Part shown: piece by piece, positions 24,233 to 35,875 of the stretch
How positions within the stretch are numbered: position 1 is the first letter of the stretch
Layout: each line of letters starts with the position of its first letter
Assembly (NCBI GenBank): GCA_947247005.1
Contig: OX365954.1
Location: 5,038,001 to 5,102,000, forward strand
From: Spisula solida
Lineage: Eukaryota; Mollusca; Bivalvia; Venerida; Mactridae
Length of the DNA: 64,000 nucleotides
Reading direction: 5' to 3'
Notes under the pieces: generated by a model
What the model was told of the DNA's origin: nothing
The model's database searches: none
Seen by the model: the letters and a program-made list of their open reading frames with translations, nothing else
Position numbers and translations under genes: made by a program

Positions 24233-27200
24233 TGCAATTCAATGAATAATATTTATGTTATGTTTGCGATGTTAAGCCTTGTTCGACATGTTGGGGTCAC
24301 ACCCCGACACAGATATCTTCCTTGCTTCTGCAGCATTCATCTCTATACAGATGGCACAATGGCAATGGAGACAACTTCGTATGAGTTTGCTCTTGTACCA
24401 GCACCCATGGAGTACTGATTATAGTTATTAAGGATAATGTTTATGACACACCCAAAGGTGTTTGTCTTCAACTACAGAAACATATAGGGATGTGTTCAGT
24501 TGATTACCAAAGACTGCATCTATTGCTTCTGTTTAGTGACCTTGGAACCTTAGTTACGTCAACGGATCGCCTTACATGACTGGACACAAGCAAATACAAA
24601 CACAATTTAAGGGTAAATGCATTGCGACTTTGGTTCGCGGAGCAGCTATTGGTAGAATTGATGGTAGCATCTAGCTATGGTAGCTATGTAACTGCTATAG
24701 GAAAGCTGTACTCTTTGCCAGTGGCATAGCCTCAAACCTGACAAATTTAATTGCCTGATGGAAAGGTTTTATAATTAATTATTTGGCATATTACGTGGTT
24801 CATATTAGTCAACCTTTTTTCTGTATTTTTGTGACATCTGTTACGTTACACGGTGTGTAATTAATTAGTTTTAACGAAGAATTATTCTATCGGGAACGCG
24901 TTCTGGCCATATTTGTCGAACACCATATTCCGTAGTCAGTTTATTATTCATATATCGCATATTAAAACATGTTTCATTCCCAGAAGCGTCTTGATGGAAT
25001 GTTATCGGCGGCTTGTATTGATTTTGCCGTATATTTATTAAGTTAAGCGATCCTATAAGTCAGAGACATGCACAATGTGGGTTCTGATGTGGCTGCTATT
25101 GATATATAAACAGATGCGACTGGGTATTAGCGATTGTGCTTGCCCCAGGTGGGTGGTGTGGCGGCAGCTTGAACACAATAAATCAACGAGTCTATATAAA
25201 CGTTACAGGCATGGACTGGTTTAATACATATACATGGGCTTACTGGCACAGACATTGTGATAAAAGTATATTTATTGACATTCATATTGGCCAATGACTG
25301 TCAATATTTAAAAGAACTCTTAAAAAGCAAAGGGTACACAATAAACGTATGCTAGCAGCATTATGTTTCGTAGAACCAAAAAGATAAGTGAACGCTGAAA
25401 ATGCTATCACACGACAATTCGTACATCAATTTCTGATACGTCCGACTCATAACTGTTGACACCCACCCGTATCCATCCACATGCCCACCCAAACGTCCGC
25501 TTGCATACCTAAACGTCCCATAGCCCGCACACCAGTCGGAATTCGCCATCCAATTAACCCATTTTTTTAATATTCTAAAACCTCATTAATCATTCTCATG
25601 TGTAATGCTATGCCTAAGATGTATTATCACAGTATAACTTAATGCTTTAAAACCAAAATACTACTTTCGCAAAGATGCAAGCCGAATGCAAGTCGAATTC
25701 GTGAGTATTACATTCAGTGTGCGTATATGTCGGTCACGTGGCTATAATACTCCAGTTCTAGATTGTACCTATATTCTTGTTCACCGATCATGCAGTCTGC
25801 CATATTGCCGTATTTATGGAAATGATTATACGATCATTGTGAGCACTCGTTTTGTACGATAATTGTATAATGATGTTTTGTAATGCGAGTAATTGTAACA
25901 ATAAGAGTCCGTCGTTGTAGGAAAATTACCGAATGTCGAGACTTATGGGTGTGGTGGATTAGCTTGCAGATGAATAAATACAAGCAAAGTCCCTGTAGTT
26001 ATTATCAATCATATTTTTATCATTTCGCCATTTTCAGGTTTCAGCAATGGTACCTTGGGTATAGTTTTTACGTTTGAAAAGTGGTTATTTTTTTTATTTC
26101 ACCGTTACAAAGTACCTGGTTATTGGTTCTGGATTGGAAATAAGGCACATGTATATGGTAGGGAATAGTGCTTTGGTGACTTGATGCGTCAGAGTGCACC
26201 CGTCAGTAAGTCATTATGATGTCAGTGTATCTTTTTATATTACTTGAAATATCGAAGAAGAACTTATTGTTAGTTTTGTGTACAAATACCGAAACCATTT
26301 CTTTACCAATGTGACGTCACGATGAATGGTTGGCCCTACCATTGTCTGTATTTTAGATGGTTTATTGGAGATAGTTCCTGTACCAACACATTGACATGCT
26401 CCTTTGCAGTTTTGAGCATGTGTAATCATGGTAAAATAATAGATAAGAAAATATACATGAACTATTTAATCGTTGGCCAGACTCGCACCAAACACACAAA
26501 GTGTAAACTCAGCAATGCTTACTCGGCATAGAACAAGAAATAGCACTCGTAAACGAATGCATTTATGATTTAACGACACAGAATCAATGCATATTGAATG
26601 AAACTATTAGGCGTAATCGCATACCAATCATTTGCTCTCAAGCCAAGACAAATAACTGAGCGCGGGGAATCTAGAGAATGTGATAAGCATTGTCGTTTGC
26701 GCAATAATTTATGTTTCTCTTTCTAGCCATGTAGGAAAGATAAACATTGTACAATATCTTTGTAATGTACTGTTTGTTTACATAGTATTGATAGGGCATG
26801 TTTGTCTGCAAATTTCCACCAGCTTTCTGATGCGTATTTCTTTTACATGGCGGTAATTGCGAACTATTTCATCACATATGTTTCAGCTTGTCGGAGTTAT
26901 GGCGTACAGCGTATGCATAGTCGGTGTTAAGCTTTTTCATCGAAAATTTCACTCCCACACAACATTTTGATACGCCATCTAATATTACATACTTGTTGGT
27001 GTGCTACCGAAAAATACTTCTTAAGTGTAAGCTCCATTAAAGGGAAGCAACCGATACATGACAAATAATTCGATGTCGATTTTGGAAAGGGAGATCACTT
27101 TTGGTAGATTGAGGATTGTCAAAGAAGCAACTCATTTATAATCTAAATACCTCATTGGCGACAAACACCTTTATAAGTGTCTTTTTAAATATATTGGGTT

Positions 27201-28081
27201 GTATCACATACTATGTTGCATAAGGTGTGTGGTATTATTTTGAAGAGTAATGGTTTTGCTGGGTTATAACATTTTGACTTTGAACCAGAGAATTTAGTTT
27301 ATCATTCAGTTTTGAAGAGAGGTGATAGTTTTACGATTAAAATGCATGCTGTTGTTGATGGATTGCTTTTCCTGACATCTGTAACATGGATACGCATAAC
27401 GCACTCAAACATGTATAATTTATGATTTATATATACCTGTATTTTTATTGCATTCATGAACAACAAACAATAATATTTATTGCAGTTTTTACAACTTATC
27501 TTACAGAACATTTATTGAGAACTTTTATATTTATTTGATGGTTTGGTAAGTTTCCAGTTAATATCTCTACCCGTCACACTTGCAAAAAGTGTTGCAAATT
27601 CTGCACATGCGCTGTCAGACATCCGGTTCTTGAAATATTTTATTTTAGTATCACCTGCGGCATTTTATAAGCTGTCCTTTATAATATGTTCCTTTTTATT
27701 ATGAACATAAATAATCAAAAAAACATTAATCATCACCATTTATCATCATTCATTATCAAGCATAAGTTATCATAAATCATTATAAATCATGAATTAATCA
27801 TCAAGCATCATCAAAATCATCACGAATCTTCATCCGACATCATCGTGTTCGAACAGGGGAGGTAACCGCCTTTCAACAAATACAAGTTAACTCTGCGTGA
27901 TAATGTATATAATAGTGACGCAAACACTTTGATGCATACACTTGAGAATTCAGTTGTAATAACTAATACCACAGTATATGATAAGCATTGCATCAGGCTT
28001 TACATCATTAGTAATGTATGACTCTTCTTGTAACGAAGCAAGTAATATAGTTATAATTATCAGGATCCCATACCCCGTGGG
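24233..28081. other. Non-coding region, nothing recognised except a TCA-rich tract
   Basis: No exon, tRNA-like element or inverted-repeat element was identified. Small frames at 25361-25549 and 26235-26531 are of chance length. A degenerate ATC/TCA-rich low-complexity tract lies at 27713-27846. Confidence 0.45.
27713..27846. repeat. Degenerate (TCA)n low-complexity tract
   Basis: The sequence is built from imperfect AATCATCA and TCATCATC words on the plus strand. It looks like an old trinucleotide microsatellite interrupted by substitutions. Confidence 0.7.
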
Positions 28082-28201
28082 TGACAAAGTGCCCATATTT
28101 CTACAGCGTACAGGCGGTGCCTGTCAAAGTGTCCATATTGCTACAGCGTACAGACGGTGCCTGTCAAAGTGCCCATATTGCTACAGAGTACAGATGGTGC
28201 C
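28082..28201. repeat. 40-bp tandem triplicate
   Basis: Exactly three consecutive 40-bp units share the cores CAAAGTGCCCATATTGCTAC and CAGACGGTGCC. They differ at only a few positions. The two open frames crossing it result from the repeat. Confidence 0.9.
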
Positions 28202-28254
28202 TTACATGGTGCGGCACATCAGGTGTTACCGATATTCATTCTTGTATATATAAC

Positions 28255-28403
28255 GATCTGGGATCGTATTCAATATTGATCTTATTTAACTGGAGAATAA
28301 GGATAGCCAGTCATATTGCCTGTTTCTGAACAAGAGGAGTGATCTGATTGGTTGTCCTTATCCTTAAGTTAAGTATGATCAATATTGAATACCACCTCAG
28401 ATC
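28255..28403. mobile_element. 149-bp fold-back (hairpin) element
   Basis: The left arm (28255-28316) and right arm (28342-28403) are inverted copies over about 62 bases at roughly 80 percent identity. They share GATCTG, GTATTCAATATTGATC and GATAAGGA-type blocks. The loop is about 25 bases. There is no coding capacity. It is most simply a fold-back MITE. Transcribed, it would form a long imperfect hairpin. No target duplication is clear. Confidence 0.7.
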
Positions 28404-29298
28404 AATAAATCAGTCCAATTATTGTGAGTGTTTTAAGTGAATTGTGCTAAAAGATAATGATGTTTTTGTGTTAATGTGGTTAATAAATACACCCAACCGT
28501 AGTGGCCAGTTAGTGTAACTTCACTTGTTGGCGAGTGAACCAGTAACTGCCCACTCGAGCAAAATATTCATCAAGTATGATTGCCCACGGATACCATTGC
28601 ATCCGTATATGAATTCCCCATCCACTGTCATGATTATTTCTGCCTCGGATTTTGTCAAATTCCGTTGTATAAGCATGTTGTATAGTACTTCAATTTCGTC
28701 AAAAGTCCAGTGCACATGTATTGATATACGTAGGTATGTTCAGTATGTATTATTTATTTTTATACCATGAGGCTTTGATAAATAATATATCACTCAAGTG
28801 TCTTGGTGGTTTATGACCAGTTTCTCTAGCTCTTAATTTGTTTGGAGCCCGGAATCTGTGGTTGTAATTAGCGAAACAAAATTAATTAAGACCAGAGTCT
28901 GAGATCACTGACCAATATTGTATGGGAAAACAATCTGTCGGCGACCATAAACATTCTACGTGTGGTGTTTTAATAAGTATACATGCCTGGAAAAGAACTT
29001 AAATTGAGGAAGCGCGATTCAACAAAGACGCCATAACTGACATAAAACAAAATCTTATTGCATGAAACACACGGTTCTAATTTAATTTATTTTCACGCTT
29101 GTATTTGTTTGTTGATAAAAAATCCGATTCTCCTTTTGCAAAATGTGGATGTACATGTATAACCTTAGACACCTTTTAGAAATGAGCGCATTAGAAAAAT
29201 ACTTTTCAACAAAAGATATGACAACAAAACGCTTGAAGGTGTCGTAGCACGCAACCATTATGTACATTATTCATTGACAAGTTTTAATTGTACTTAAG
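28404..29298. other. Non-coding, nothing recognised
   Basis: Open frames of 64 and 81 codons on opposite strands overlap at 28521-28770. Neither resembles a known family, and the minus one starts with GTG rather than ATG. Confidence 0.4.
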
Positions 29299-29533
29299 TA
29301 CAGGGTGTTAAACAAGTTTGTACTCAAAATTTAATTCATACCAAGTGTTATTTGAGCTATATACGGTTTACTGTACATTATATACGCGGTAGATGTCTTA
29401 CTCTAATATATTCATTTAATGCCAGAAAGGTTAGAACAGTGACAGAACCTACTAGATTTTAAACTGAAAAATGTTAAAAAATTAGATTGTTGAAACTTAA
29501 ACATTGAGATCAAACTTTTTTAAACACCCTGTA
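29299..29533. mobile_element. 231-bp MITE with CAGGGTGTT termini
   Basis: The left terminus is CAGGGTGTTAAACAAGTTTG. The right terminus is its near-exact reverse complement (17 of 20 positions), and both are flanked by TA. The interior is AT-rich and non-coding. TA flanks and a CAGGGTGT-type end fit a non-autonomous Tc1/mariner element. Confidence 0.7.
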
Positions 29534-30664
29534 TACGACATTATTCCATGAAGAAATACTCACCCAAGCAAACTACTCTAGTGTAACAATATGCTTAGAT
29601 ACGTACTTCTCTGTCGACAATGCCAGCAGAAAAGTGAACAGTGTACTATCAGTGTATATGTCTAGCAGCTTTACCTGGTTTAATCGGGAACACACGCCGG
29701 AATGTTGTGAAATCTTGCATTACACTATTTCCTATCTATTCTACACTCTTTGCATTGTAAAAGTTACATCTCACAAATGTTCGAATGTAATATTATAAAA
29801 TATACTGCCGATCAAACATAGCGCCGCTCAAAAGATGCTTTCGACTGCAGCTGTACATACAAACTTTATTTATAAGTGATGTCGTCATAAACTACTAGTA
29901 CTTGATTTGTCGCCTACGTGCATTTTGATATTTCGTTGTTAATAATGCGAATGTAGTGTCATTGTGAAAAGATAATAGAAAATCAGACAGGAAAGGGCAC
30001 ACTTAACTTAAAAAAAACATAAAAACATCACATAACACAATTACATTTATTTATACCAATGAAGCACATAAATTTACACTATACACTGATATATGATATA
30101 TATATCATAATTCCACGATCTTAAAATGTTTGTTTTTCTAATTATAGTAAATTAAACGTTATAACGGTATTACCTGTGTCAGAAGTTATAGCATTGTATT
30201 AATGAAGTAAAAGTAATGCATGAATACAGCTTTATGTGATTAAAGATTCCAAACGAAATGAGGACGCGTCTTCTTTGAACACCAATATAGTTAAGCTGGG
30301 ATTGTTATTACTCGACTACTTTCAACGTTTCTTTTCTCCAGAACTATAGTATATTATTTATATATATACTATTTATATTTGACTACGCACTTGATTGCAA
30401 TCTTTGTGCAAAGTATCTTACAAAGAAAGAACTTGAACTTGATTATTTTGACAGACTGTGCAAACAGACAGACATGCATTTGTAAATTGTTCTTTGAAAG
30501 TTGAATGTATCAGTTTACCTTCACTACTGACAGAAGAGCTATCCTTGACGGAGTACTGTCTACCAACAGCGTCAATCAAGCGCTCTTATTTGTGTGTTTT
30601 ATTGTCATAGTAACCAAAACACTGTCCATCCTTTTATTGTATGGAATATTTCTCTCTATTTCAG
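29534..30664. other. Non-coding region upstream of the 30.7-kb exon
   Basis: An ATG at 30505 opens a frame that runs into the exon at 30665. It is hydrophobic because it crosses the T-rich tract before the splice acceptor. I did not find a convincing 5' exon here; it may lie farther upstream. Confidence 0.4.
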
Positions 30665-33025
30665 GTAATGCTAAAGGTCAACTACCAGATTGCCCGCCAT
30701 CACCAATTGATAAAACACAGGGTGCTGTTATGTTCCTTAAAAGAACAGACGATGCGAAAATATACGAAGTGGAGTTTAAACCTAATTATGGAGATCCCGA
30801 ATTAATCTTAGATGATCTATCTATAAATTGTGGACTAACCCTAAATGAGACTCGTTGTAAGTATATATAGTTGTTTTGAAGGTCAGTCACCCGGCGTCCA
30901 AACTAGAAAGTTACGAAGATCAACTTTAAGTAAATAGTTTGCACCTATTGTGGGACTCGAACATGTATTATACGGCAACATAAAGGCTTGTATACACACT
31001 AGAGGTCACCATTTTGACTTGCTCTTTTATGGATCTAGGTCACATTGGTCGTATGTATAAAATCTAGATCAACATGACCATTGGGTCAGCTGGTGGAAAA
31101 ACTAGGTCACATGGCCTAAGCATAGAAAAAAACTTGTGTATGCAATATAGCATTTTGCCTTGTATATTAAAGAACCTTGGTTAGAATACTAGTATGTGTT
31201 GTAATATAAGACCTAGGTTGAGAATGGGGAAAGGTTGTCTGCGATATGCAATAGTGGCAGCTTTATGTACTGAATCATCTTGTAAGTTATGCTTATGCAC
31301 CTATCAATGTTTTCCCCCAGGGGGGGGGGGGGGCTGACCCAGGGGAATTTGACATTGTTACTTTTTCAAAGTCTAAATTCCCACCCTAGAGCAAGGTGGG
31401 AGATGCTTTACATACCCCCCCGACCCCCGGGATCGAAATTTCGGCCATTTGAAGTATATTTCCCGGGACTCGGTACCATTCTGTCGGTCAAATTCCCACC
31501 TATCGCGAACAGCCTTCTGTCAAAAGTCCCATGTATGCCCCCCCCCCCCCCCCCCCCCCCCCTGGGGAAAGCAGCATTGATAGGTGCATTAGTCCGAATG
31601 TTCGTCTCAATGATGTCATATATGGGCCATCTGGAGTCAAAGGACATTGTCACAGGATCGAATGATACAAACTACATTTTGTATGCAATGCCTTTTCACT
31701 GGTTGTTATGTGAGTCTCCGTTAGGATGATGCTCGAGTGAGTGATTAGGGCCGTCTTGGTCTTCTTGTTAAGCAATAAACATAGTTTGATATTTAATAAT
31801 AATCATCACCATCACGTTAAGATGATACATGCATTTTGAAAAATCATTTGATTGTTGTTTATTCGGGTCGCAGTTTATCAACATGTTTCAATTATATGAC
31901 GAACTGGACAAAATCCAAGCCAGTACTAACTTACTCCCCCCCTACACACAATGAACCTGCACCTTTTCCATATGTCGAGGAAAATCGACATTGTTGTCAA
32001 ATACATGTAAGGGTAAGACCTACCCCGACCGGGAACCAAACCAGGATTACCGGGTTACAAATCCAGCGTACCAATCCAACTAGTCAACCGGACAATGTGC
32101 GCGGCTTGAATAACTGAATATTTTACAGGCTATAAGCTATAGTATCTAATGCCTCTTGTAGATCCAGAATGTAGAGATTTCCCACCTTTATCAGAGGAAG
32201 ACTTGTGTGTTACATACACTACCACACCTCCACCGAAGCCACCAACCACACCATCTACACCTGTTCCACCTACCAAGAAAGGTATGTTTAGACTTTCATA
32301 TTTCATTATTATTGTTACTTAGAATGCTCCTTATTAACGCAGATAAGTGTTTTATTAATAAAGACATTTCTTTACGGAAATTGATCTATACCTTAACTTT
32401 TACTAGTTTATACTTATTTATTTAAGGTCGATTGTGAAACAAGTTTTTTAAACTTATATCAATCACTCTCAGTTTCACTTTTTTACGCTGAGCGTATAGC
32501 AAGGAAATTTCTGGTACCATTTTTATTTCGTCTTTGGTATGACGCGGCCAGGTATTAATTTTTACTAACAGATGTTTAAGTTTTACGAATTTTCTTTTAT
32601 TCTTTTTAATTCGGATACAGTGTGTTCTGTATGTTGGTATTTGTAAATTAGTAATGAAACTAGACTTGTACTGCAAAAGGGTCCGTTATATCTAAGTTGA
32701 CAAAATTAATGCTCTCAAACAGAATATTCAGTAACAGAGATTCAATTATTCTTATGTTTAATGGCGTAGTCAGACTGCAACGTTTGCCGGAAGAAGGTTT
32801 GTACAGAATGCTAACCATTTATGCTGTGTTTGTGGTTTTTCAGGAGCCGTTGTGGTTGATAACAACACCGGTAAACAAAAAGACGAGGGGTATGAGACTA
32901 AAGGCAACGTTGATGCCAGCAAAGATGTTAAAGATGATGATCCAGAGAATGGTGCCGTCACCCAGACCGGCTCTTTAGTAGCGTGTTTTTCCACTCTATT
33001 TCTTATTCTACTCAGTGTACTGTAA
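30665..33025 (+). CDS. Thr/Pro-rich, probably GPI-anchored surface protein (3' exons of a split gene)
   Basis: Three exons join in frame: 30665-30856, 32162-32281 and 32844-33025, each bounded by AG and GT (donors GTAAGT and GTATGT, pyrimidine-rich acceptors). Both internal exons are phase 1-1 (192 and 120 bp) and the last ends in TAA, 164 residues in all. Counting from the first residue, Cys lie at 10, 56, 68 and 80. N-glycosylation sequons are NET (61-63) and NNT (111-113). Residues 82-104 are a Thr/Pro stalk (TTTPPPKPPTTPSTPVPP). A hydrophilic Lys/Asp-rich linker follows. Residues 149-164 form a hydrophobic tail (LVACFSTLFLILLSVL) that ends the protein with no cytosolic residues, preceded by GS, as in GPI-anchored proteins; a tail anchor is the alternative. 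The 5' exon with the signal peptide is not identified. Either the acceptor at 30664 is used, or translation begins at 30505 in an unspliced leader. I do not recognise the domain; function unknown. Confidence 0.8.
31293..31591. mobile_element. Intronic Harbinger-type MITE with G and C homopolymers
   Basis: Inverted repeats TGCACCTATCAATG (31296-31309) and CATTGATAGGTGCA (31575-31588) are flanked on both sides by TTA, the 3-bp target typical of PIF/Harbinger elements. The element is 293 bp and lies in the intron between the first two exons of the surface-protein gene, in either orientation non-coding. Just inside the ends are a run of 14 G (31320-31333) and a run of 25 C (31538-31562). A second internal inverted pair contains GGGAATTTGAC. 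A 146-codon frame crossing it is an artefact. Confidence 0.75.
31880..32110 (-). repeat. tRNA-Thr-like SINE in the intron
   Basis: On the minus strand, a box A-like GGTTGACTAGTTGG (complement within 32071-32089) and box B-like GGTTTGGTTCCC (complement of 32031-32042) enclose an arm with loop TTTGTAA, that is anticodon TGT, as in tRNA-Thr. Arm mismatches and an altered box B argue against a functional tRNA. An unrelated body continues to about 31880. It lies antisense within the intron of the surface-protein gene, about 50 bp before the next exon. Confidence 0.6.
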
Positions 33026-33600
33026 GCTACTCCAAATTAGCTAAATTGACATTTAACTAATTGATTTTTTAATTGTTTTTTTCTTCGATGGTTCTATAAG
33101 GCTATTCAGGCATGATAAGTCGATCATTCCTTCGTGCTTTTTGTGATAAATGTAGAAATGCTACATAGAGATGACACAACCGCTAACGCGCCGCGTTTCT
33201 GGAACGCTTATGGAAATGTTCTTCATCTGCTATAAATTTACCGAAATGCATCTATTAAACGGAATGGTAAAGACCGGAAGGTGAAGCAAGCTTTAGACGA
33301 AAATACTTTATCTGGATGAAAATTAAACTTCATTTGATCAACTGTGGTTTATCTTTGAAAAATGTGCTTTAAAGATAGCGTGGACAAGAATTATTGCAAT
33401 TTGGATGTGTGCACGTACATCATGCTAATGTTCGATACTTATTTTTTTACGACGTGAACAAGATGATGAGACGTGATAAATGTGGCGGTGTCTCAGCAGG
33501 TGCGGTCACTTCGCGTCTTACACCTTCACATAGGTTGGTGTTTCGTACATGGAAGCACCAGAGCAATCAGTCAAGCTAAGAGACACATCACAAACATCGG
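33026..33600 (+). other. Probable 3' UTR and downstream flank of the surface-protein gene
   Basis: No further exon is needed after the TAA. An ATTAAA at 33254-33259 is a reasonable poly-A signal. The 61-codon frame at 33394-33579 is of chance length. Confidence 0.4.
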
Positions 33601-33736
33601 AAAGAAATAAGTCAGTTTAGTTCGTTACAGACGGTAAGAAATAAGTCAGTTTAGTTCGTTACAGACGGAAAGAAATAAGTCAGTTTAGTTCGTTACAGAC
33701 GGTAAGAAATAAGTCAGTTTAGTTCGTTACAGACGG
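33601..33736. repeat. 34-bp tandem repeat, exactly four copies
   Basis: Four consecutive units with core AAGAAATAAGTCAGTTTAGT are identical except for the first base, which alternates A, T, A, T. The alternation suggests a 68-bp dimer was duplicated recently. Confidence 0.93.
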
Positions 33737-35111
33737 TAATGTAGGTTTTGCCATCAGCTCCAATTGTTTCACGTGTTATTACAGTGCTAGAACATTTTTC
33801 ATTGTTACTACATGTTGGCTGAACGGCGACTGAACTTTCGTCTCAAATAAATTTGCTATCTTCCAGTCATAATTTATAGTATATGATATTCTTTAGATGG
33901 GGTGTGGACGACCCTAAAACTGCGTTTAAGTATTTTCCACTATTTGAAAACTCGTAAAATTCTGCTAGCGTGTGCAATGGTGTAAGAATTATAGGGGAAC
34001 ATTATTCATTCGTTTAGGCCCTAAGTGTGTGTCCTAAAACTTCGGGGAATAGCACATGTTTGAAAAATTTATACTGTATAATGTTTATTACCAGAACACA
34101 TCCAGTGTCACATGCCGTCATTTTGTTATTTATTCTCCGGACGTGGTTATTACGTGTAGACTACATTCACACTCATGTAGTCATTACCTCTTAGAGTATT
34201 TATTAAATTTGCATTTTCATTATATATTATATTTTCTGAATGGCAACAAAATAAGAATTACATCAAGGGAAATAACTAATCCACTATGTAATCTCCAGAG
34301 TTTTACGATTTACCCCCCTTGTCGTAAAACAACATGGTTACCCTTCTAAATTTTGGAACTTATTAATCTTTATTTTTTACGTGCCTTGGTATTAATTGAT
34401 GGTTAAAAATAGTCTCAATATGCGAAGTGTTTTAGATGCAACGTAAAGCGTACGGACATATAACTTATAACAGGAATCTTACAAACACGCTACCTTATAA
34501 ATCCTTTTTGCGGCCCTATAGTTCCTGCAGCAATGTTTATTTCCATGGTACCTACATGGTATTAGAGGCTACATAAATACATGTATTCCATTTCATGTTG
34601 ATTAAATATCTTTTTAAACGTATAAGCAAAGAAAATATTTTAAGCTGACCGAAACCTGTTTGGAAATTAAGAGAAAGGCAAAAAATGACAATTTAAGTTT
34701 TGTTTCGCTGCTTTTCCTAACCCACGATGGCGAAGAGTGTTATTATAACCATCCGTGTACAAATGTACATCCAACCCATCAAATTGTTGAGGTACACAAT
34801 ATTGTAATATAATAAATGCCTTTTTGTACGTGTATACTGTATAGTGTTCGTCATGTTGTGTGCAATGTTATTTATTAATGTATATATCCTAGGATGAGCC
34901 GGGAATATGTAAAGCTGTAGTATTTATTGTGTATGATATGATTCGATCAAAACCATCGTTAGAAATGACGGTCGGCGGTGCTGGTTAGCTGCATGAACCA
35001 GCTACGTCATTTAAATGAAAACATCTTGATATTACAATAAAAAAGGTTATGTTAAACACTCATCTCATTAAACTCATATCCTAACATTTACTCAATTCCT
35101 TTATGCTGTTA
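33737..35111. other. Non-coding, nothing recognised
   Basis: AT-rich with one 97-codon chance frame at 34056-34349 that resembles no known family. No repeats or inverted pairs were found. Confidence 0.45.
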
Positions 35112-35266
35112 GATCTGACTACACTCCGTAAGAGACATCTCTGGCGCACAATGACGTCACGGAGCCTCAGCAGACTTTCATCGCACATTCAGCTATGTGA
35201 AGAAGCGATTTGATCGGATGGCGTAAAGTTCGCATTGACATGACCTTTACGGAGTGTCGTCAGGTC
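35112..35266. mobile_element. Short MITE, 20-bp terminal inverted repeats
   Basis: GATCTGACTACACTCCGTAA at the left is matched in 18 of 20 positions by the inverted right end (35247-35266). The 155-bp interior is non-coding. A TA occurs next to each end, but its spacing differs by one base, so the target duplication is uncertain. Confidence 0.5.
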
Positions 35267-35875
35267 CTACATCAGCGTAAAGTAGTGAAGCGTAATAAGG
35301 GTCTGATTTTAAAGAATTGGCTAAACACTCAAGTGCATTTTGTATCTCTTATAAAAACCAAAGCACATAAAGTTGATTGATTTTAAAAATATAAGTTTAT
35401 AAAGGAGTAGGTTACATTGTATATGATGCTTTGAATACTTGTTCTGATAGTTTAAACTATAATAATAGTATGTTACGAGTTTTATTCAGCTTTAGCGTTT
35501 CCATGACAATTTAGAAACGCCAATGTTGTATTGTTGTAACGTAGGCCTACGTATACACGATTATACCTCCCCCAAGAAGCATTCGTATTGCCTTGTTACT
35601 TGGAAATATCAGTGCGAATTCGAATTGTAGATAATAAATTCTGAATCATCAGGACTCAATATAAAACAAGAGGTACACTTAAATAAATGAAGTAAAGGCA
35701 TTGTTATTCATCTCGTAATGTCACATGTTTGTAAGTTGTTACAAATGTTCTCATATGATATATCTGCAGAGTAAATCTACTAAGCTTTCGTGGCCATTTC
35801 TGTTTGCTTGCATAAATCTATGTGCTAAACTGTATATACACGCTAGTTCAAGTCTGTAAGAGAATGACAAAATGT
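35267..35875. other. Non-coding, nothing recognised
   Basis: No frame, array or inverted repeat of note. It leads directly into the 25-bp array. Confidence 0.45.

Noticed and set aside
31289..31729. 146-codon proline-rich ORF
   Set aside because: It crosses a MITE and its poly-C run inside an intron; the start is not supported and the prolines come from the homopolymer.
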